A stretch of DNA of 64,000 bases from Papilionanthe hookeriana x Papilionanthe teres. Taxonomy: Eukaryota > Streptophyta > Magnoliopsida > Asparagales > Orchidaceae. Location: positions 9,786,004 to 9,850,003 of the forward strand of contig CM040425.1 in assembly GCA_022702705.1 (NCBI GenBank). The letters are read 5' to 3'. The position numbers were made by a program, and so were the translations under genes. The stretch's first letter is position 1. Each line of letters opens with the position of its first letter. The notes beneath the pieces are model-generated. The model was not told the DNA's origin. It ran no database searches and saw only the letters and a list, made by a program, of their open reading frames with translations. Shown one piece after another: positions 58,324 to 64,000 of the stretch.

Positions 58324-58800
58324 TATTTGAATTAATGTGTGATGCTAGCAATTATGCTATTGGAGTTGTTTTAGGGCAGAGACATGATGAAATGTTTAAA
58401 GTTATATACTACGCTAGTAAGAATCTTACTGATGCTCAAATTAATTTCACTACTACTGAAATAGAGTTATTAGCAATCATTTATGCCTTAAAAAAATTTA
58501 GATTTTATTTAATTGAAGCTAAATGTGTAGTGCATACTGATCATTCTGTTATTATATATTTATTGTAAAAAAAGGATGCAAAACCAAGATTGATTCGATG
58601 GATGCTTTTAATGGCAGAATTTGATTTTGAGATCATTAATAGAAAAGGGGCTAATAATCAAATAGTTGATCATTTATCTAGACTTGAACAACCTAATTTC
58701 GATGACTTTGAAAAAGAAATTACTGAAACTTTTCCTGATGAGCAATTATATAATATTATTGAAGGAAATTTACTGTGGTATGCTAATATTGTGAACTATC
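58324..58800 (+). pseudogene. Athila-A RNase H
   Basis: The domain shows LFELMCDASNYAIGVVLG with the first catalytic Asp, FTTTEIELLAIIYALKKFRF with the Glu, and AKCVVHTDHSVIIYLL with the next Asp. A TAA at 58566-58568 then interrupts it. A second open piece (58590-58805) contains WMLLMAEFDFEIINRKGANN and VDHLSRLEQP, the usual end of this domain. All catalytic residues are kept, in contrast to Athila-B. Confidence 0.88.
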
Positions 58801-60056
58801 ATTAGTAATATTTTACCACCTGACTTAATAATGCAACAACAGAAAAAATTTAAACATCATGCTAATTTTTATTTCTGGGAAAATCATTATCTGTACATGC
58901 AATGTAAAGATCTTATTATTAGGTGATGGGTGCCTTGTGAAGAAACTGAAAAAATTATTCGAGAATGTCATAATTCTGAATTTGGAGGACATTTCGGAAT
59001 TGATAGAATTGCACATAAGATTTTGCAATCTAGATTTTATTTCCCTACACTTTTCAGAAATGTTTATAGATTTATCAAAACTTGTGATCGATGTCAGAAA
59101 ATAGGCAATATATCCAGAAGAAATGAAATGCCTCGTAGTTTCACTTTGGAAGTTGAAAATTTTGATGCTTGGGAATGAGTTTTTATGGACCATTTATACC
59201 TTCATTTAGAAATATTTATATACTGATTGTTGTTGATTATGTATCAAATTGGATTGAGGCAATAGCTTTACCTAGGTGTGATGGTAGAAGTGTTTCGAGG
59301 TTTTTGATGAAAAATATTTTCACAAGATATGGAATGCCTAGAGTAATCATCACTAATGGAGGATCCCATTTTAAGAATAATCTGATTCAGAGATTGGTGG
59401 AAAAATATAATATTATACATAGAATATCTACAGCTTATCATCCCAAACTAATGGTTTAGCAGAGGTATCTAATCGTGAAATTAAACAAACGTTAGAGAAA
59501 GTCATTAATCCTGAGAAATTAGATTGGTCTGCTAGATTATATACTGATTTATGGGCATAAAGAATTGCTTAAAAAACTCTTATAGGGAATGTCCCTTACA
59601 GATTAATTTTTGGAAAAACCTGTCAATTGCCAGTTGAATTAGAATATAAAGCATATTGGGTGATAAAGAAATTGAATCTCAATTTGAAAGGTGCTGGTAA
59701 GAAAAGACTGTTGCAATTGAATGAATTGGAAGAGATTAGAAATGAATCATATGATAATGATATATTATATAAGGAAAAAAGAAAAATATGGCATGATCGA
59801 AAGATTGTCAAAAAGGAATTTGAATTACGATAAAAATTTTTATTATATAATACAAGATTTAATTATTTCATGGGAAACTGAAATCTAGATGGACAGGACC
59901 TTTCATTGTCATAAAAATATATCAGTTTAGAGCTGTGATTATCGAAGACCCTAAATCTGGAAGAATATTTAAAGTTAATGGTCAAGATTAAAACCATATT
60001 TTGAAGATAATAGACCTAAATTTAAAGATGTTTTAATGTTGGATCAACCTGAATAA
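58801..60056 (+). pseudogene. Athila-A integrase
   Basis: The zinc region at 58930-59178 reads IIRECHNSEFGGHFGIDRIA and FIKTCDRCQKIGNISRRNEM (His-His-Cys-Cys). The core at 59169-59459 shows FYGPFIPSFRNIYILIVVDY, SNWIEAIALPRCDGRS and ITNGGSHF, where the second catalytic Asp (ITDGGSHF in Athila-B) is Asn. The glutamate segment (AEVSNREIK) follows near 59460-59485 after a frameshift. The C-terminal part at 59627-59833 reads VELEYKAYWVIKKLNLNLKG and LLQLNELEEIRNESYDND, and remnants reach about 60056. Several stops make it inactive. Confidence 0.87.
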
Positions 60057-60082
60057 CTAAAAGTTATGTCGGGCTGATGACG

Positions 60083-60113
60083 TTAAACCAAGCGCTTTGT
60101 GGGAGGCAACCCA
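60083..60113 (+). other. Conserved Athila post-pol motif (A copy)
   Basis: Contains AAGCGCTTTGTGGGAGGCAA, the counterpart of 16839-16870 on the other strand. Confidence 0.65.
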
Positions 60114-60424
60114 CAGTTATTGAGTGTTTACTTTGTTTGATGTGTTATTTGTGTTTGTGTATTACTTAACAAAGTCTTATTCTTCCTTAAATATCATTAA
60201 AAACATTTAAGAAATGAATCGAATCAAAATTTTGAAAGAAATTGAATGAAGTGAAGTTTGGTGAAATTTTAACTAGCACCGAACAACGTTGTTATCAGCG
60301 TCAGACAGCGCCGCTGTTCAGAAAACTATTTCTTGTCTTTAAATTTGTGTTTGTCAGTTACAGGAGGTAAATCCTCCATTAGAACTCCCAAAAGCTGCCC
60401 CAAGACGCAAGAACTACCCAAGGA

Positions 60425-60696
60425 ATGAAGAGGAAGATCCAAATTCTTGCCCAAATGGATTTCGACTCCATGGAAACTTCAAGATTTCAAGTTTTTAACT
60501 GTACAAAGTTTGTTTTTTTCGAGGCGCAACGTCTATTCAACAAAAATATCTCAAAAATGAGATTGATTAAGGAACGAGGCTTTATAAATCAATGTACAAA
60601 TTATTCTACGACTAGAATTGATGAAATTATTGTTCAATGACGTTGGGAAGTATTGTGTTATACTACTTCCATTGTAGTTGTCCTGGTTGTGAAGGA
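60425..60696 (+). pseudogene. Athila-A env-like region, N-terminal fragment
   Basis: The frame 60425-60640 includes KISKMRLIKERGFINQCTNY and TRIDEIIVQ, matching the start of env-like copy 1 of Athila-B on the - strand (about 15180-15300). After a stop the frame continues to VVLVVK at 60696, where P is inserted. The rest lies beyond the window. Confidence 0.55.
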
Positions 60697-63600
60697 TGTC
60701 GTCATATTTTTAGGTTGTGTGTTTTATTTTAAAAAAGGGGGTCGCCTGACAGAAATTGTCGGCGAATTTTAATTTAATTTAAATAAATAATTTGAAAAAG
60801 TAATATTTGATTTTGAAAATAATTTTAAGTTTGAAAAATTTTAAGATATGAAATCAAACCGATCTCACATCCCAAATAGTTTATATAAACGAGCACCGCA
60901 CCACAAACCGTGTATTCATCCCTAAGGATGTACACCATCGCTCGATGGTGGGGCTCGATTAAATAAACTAGAAGATTTCGTGACATCCGTTTAGTCTCGC
61001 GAACCAAATTTTATAAGCCGACAAATTCCCCGCTTAATATGAAAGCATTAAACAGTGGTTTATATTACTCGGGTTCTTTAAAATTCCCTATAAGGGCAAG
61101 CCCCTATAGTTAATTACATCTTAAGTGACGGGAATCACCTAAGAAAACTCTCGATAATAATCAATAATTCTGCTCTCAAGAATTTCAAAGTTTAAGTTTT
61201 CAAAGGATTGAATTTTGGAATTTCAATAGGGAATAGATCGAGTTTGGAACATTTTGTTTTGAGAAATCAAAGGAAGAAAGGTAGGAGAAGTTACGGATTC
61301 GAAGCGAACTTCGGTAATTTCCCGACTATCCTATTGTTTGGCTTGAACTTAGGAAAGTCCTAATGTCTATTTAATGTTTTGATTTTGTCAATTTTAATTA
61401 ACTAGGGCTTATATTTATATGATAGACTCATACAAACAGCCTCGAAGATGTGAGGGTTTATGTCGTATCGGACGACTACCTCGGAACCCTAAGACCGGTT
61501 AGGGCTTAATTTGCAATGCAAATGCCTAACGAAGAGTCGAGGATTTATGTTGCACTAGTGCAAACTACCTCGAAGTCCTATGGTTTTGTTATTTAATTCT
61601 AGGAAAGTTTTGCTGAAGTAGACTCGAGTTTTGCCGATGACGATGGCCGTGCCGCCCACCATGCTCCGAGCTCCTCGTTGTTGCAGAGGTTTAGTTTTAG
61701 AAGTCATAAATCGTGGGATGAGAAAAGTGTTTTGGTTTAGAGAAAATCTTAATTTCCAAGTGTTTTTTATGTTTTAATTAAAACAAATCTTAAAGTCGAT
61801 TATAACGACACCGGTTAAGATCCCACTGGTTCCATCCTTCCGGCATCATTATTTTTATCTGGATTCACTTACTCCGTATGAATTCGCTAAACTCAACCGA
61901 ATGAGTTCCACACTTTCATTTAGACCGTGGAAATCCCGTTAGCAACACGTAGGTTACATCATCCGAGGTATTCCCGATCATCCAACAGGACGTTTTAATT
62001 TAGTTGTAATTGTAGTTTTCGTGTTCGTTTGTGATTAAATTTCGAGTTGTTTTATATTTTGAAATGTTGTGGCGGTGAATTTTATCTTGCAATGACTTTT
62101 AACTCAGCTTTGGTTTCAGTTTAGGGACTATTCTAAAGGTGTGGGTTTTCATGCAACAGATTGTTTATCATGCAAGAAAAGTAAGTGTGATGCGATTAAT
62201 GAAATTGCTAATAATGTAAATCGCAAGAAAGTAAATTGCAATAAAATAAAAGCGTACCTGGAGGGTCTTCCCGTCATCCCAAGCTGCACTTAAAACACAA
62301 TTAGAATATTTAAGCAAGTTCCTAGGTAAAGCTAAGGGAGGGTTATGGTTTTCTACCAAATTCCTAATCCTATAGCTAGTCATTTCCTATGACGTCTAGG
62401 TTCCTTGTGTTTTGGTTCAAGACGATTTTCTTCATCAAAGAACAATTAAATTTAGTTGTTCTTATAAACATCCTATCATATTGAGGAAGTGTTTAAGAGA
62501 AATCTTAAACATCTTTTCAATATTGCTAGAATTGCTTTAAGTCCAAATGAATTTAATTATACAAATGAATTAATCGCCCAAGAATCTCAAGTTTTGTTAT
62601 CTTGCTCAGTGAACTAGGACATTTGAATGTCCTATAGGTGAAGTAACATTTTATTAATATTCTGTTTAGGAATTATGATAACTAAAGCTTTTGAGGATAA
62701 ATCGGTATTCAAATGGTTTGTGATTTAGTTTAATTTCCATTAATAGGTTTAAATTTGGAATAGTGTTCAAGTTATTTTAGATTTATTTTGAATTCTTTAT
62801 GTCTTTGGTGATGTTATATTTAATTCAACTTAATTTAATTTAATTTAATTTAATTGAGTTTTAATTTAATTTTAATTCAATTTAATTCAATTTAGTTTGA
62901 TTTGATGTTACATTAAATTAATTTGATTTGATTTAATTTTAATTTAATTTCATTTAATTTAATTTAATTTAATTTAATTTGATTTAATTTAATTTAATTT
63001 AATTTAATTTAATTTAATTTAATTTAATTTAATTTTTAATTTGGTTTAACTTAATTTAATTTAATTTTATTTATTTAATTTAATTTAATTTAATCCATTT
63101 TAATTTACTTAATTTAATTTAATTTTTAATTTAATTTTATTTTTAATTTTAATCGAAATTTTGAAAGAGTTTAATAATTTAATTTTAGTTTAATGATTAA
63201 GTCTTTTAATATTTTGAATTTGAGTTATCATTTTAATTAAGAATTGAATATTAATGAGATGATTAATTTAGGGAATTTTAGATTAAAGAATAAATCTCTT
63301 CCTAATAATATCCCTATTTTAATAATTCCAATTTTATTATTCTTCCAAATTTAATCAATTATTTAATTAAGGTTTAATTATTTTAAATTGCTTAATGGGT
63401 TTCTACCCTTTAATTATCTAAATTTCAATCATCCAAATCAGATTAGGATCAAATATTTTACTTGTTAATTTTTTATTAAACCTAAAGTTTTAATTAAAGA
63501 TTTAAAATTTTAATTACCACTTTACCCTTTAAGCTTAATAATTTCATAACTCACTAAATTGAACTCAAATGAACTTGAAATTTTTATGTGACTTCACTCA

Positions 63601-64000
63601 TATGTCAATAAAGACATGAGAGGAGAAAATGTGATTTTTCTGTATTTAATTTATTTATATAATTATTTTTGGTAGAAAAAAGAGATTTCCAAAGAAAATT
63701 TAATAACATGACCAAGGGAAAGTTTCTGTCCTTAAGAAAATTAGGGGACATTCCTAATGACCAGAGGACCACTAGGACCAATTTTGGTGATTTTTTGAAT
63801 TATATTATTTTTATTATAATTATTTTAAGTTTTGGAGTGTTAATTAATTTAAAAATAAAATAAATGTTGAAAAATGAATTTTATATTTTTCAAAATCTCT
63901 CTGATATCAAGGAAATCAGAGAATTAAATTTTACAATTTTCTCGATTTTTTTATGATTTATTATAATTATTTTAGTGAAAATGCTAGAAAATACATTTTT
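60697..64000 (-). mobile_element. LTR copy P of the giant family, cut by the window end
   Basis: In + view it starts TGTCGTCATATTTTTAGG, the inverted 3' end of the giant LTR, and matches the other four copies to the window end. AAGGA at 60692-60696 is the expected left target duplication. Whether it is a solo LTR or the 3' LTR of a full element cannot be decided here. It has the TATA-like palindrome (60879-60890), donor-like site (62252-62261, -), and an antisense frame broken near 61550. Confidence 0.9.
62815..63140. repeat. (TTTAA)n pentanucleotide array in P
   Basis: Long runs of AATTT/TTTAA, the longest near 62945-63035, at the same LTR position as in S1 and S2. Confidence 0.88.

Larger units (their letters stand above)
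58319..60696 (+). mobile_element. Athila-A, 3' segment
   Basis: The polyprotein broken at 1929 continues here with RNase H and integrase, then the conserved post-pol motif (60083-60113), an inverted GC-rich motif block (60275-60320) and the start of an env-like region. The giant LTR P cuts it at 60697. The 3' LTR of Athila-A is therefore outside the window. Confidence 0.88.

Overview
The window is plant nuclear DNA, probably from a eudicot, made almost entirely of nested LTR retrotransposons. The evidence is Athila-type Ty3/gypsy polyproteins with a tRNA-Asp-like primer-binding site, and a giant Ogre/Tat-type Ty3/gypsy element with a second (archaeal-type) RNase H, ORF1 upstream of gag, LTRs over 6.8 kb and a tandem-repeat 3' UTR. 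I recognise no ordinary host gene, tRNA or rRNA. The organism assignment is inference.

Nesting, worked out from TG..CA ends and 5-bp target-site duplications (TSDs): (0) Athila-A, + strand, 1-1929 and 58319-60696, a decayed pol and env-like start. (1) Athila-B, - strand, 1930-58318, inserted in the RT/RNase H region of A (TSD GAAAC). It has 1.63-kb LTRs, PBS, gag, pol and two tandem env-like regions. (2) Inside B lie a 7.4-kb solo LTR S1 (+, 2377-9751, TSD TCATC), a 1.1-kb PIF/Harbinger-like DNA element (15664-16781, TSD TAA) and the giant element G (-, 20545-54889, TSD ATAAT). (3) Inside G lies a second solo LTR, S2 (+, 30015-37445, TSD CACCC). A fifth copy of the giant LTR, P (-), starts at 60697 inside Athila-A and runs off the window.

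Element G (about 26.9 kb without S2) reads on the - strand: 5' LTR, PBS, ORF1, gag, protease, RT/RNase H, archaeal-type RNase H, integrase, then an extra gene, a tandem-repeat 3' UTR and the 3' LTR. The extra gene encodes an AlkB-type 2-oxoglutarate/Fe(II) dioxygenase closest in motif pattern to plant ALKBH9/ALKBH10 RNA demethylases. Its metal-binding HxD...H and RxxxxxR residues are visible, and its reading frame is restored when S2 and one TSD copy are removed. Its N-terminus resembles the N-terminus of the element's own ORF1, and both start codons sit directly behind similar splice-acceptor-like sequences. The candidate unusual system is therefore a retrotransposon that appears to carry its own RNA-demethylase-like gene, built on a duplicated ORF1 start and perhaps expressed by alternative splicing from the LTR leader. 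Novelty cannot be judged without database searches.

All elements are decayed (stops, frameshifts, lost catalytic residues), so coding entries are given as pseudogenes. Alignments and translations were made by eye; identities are approximate.
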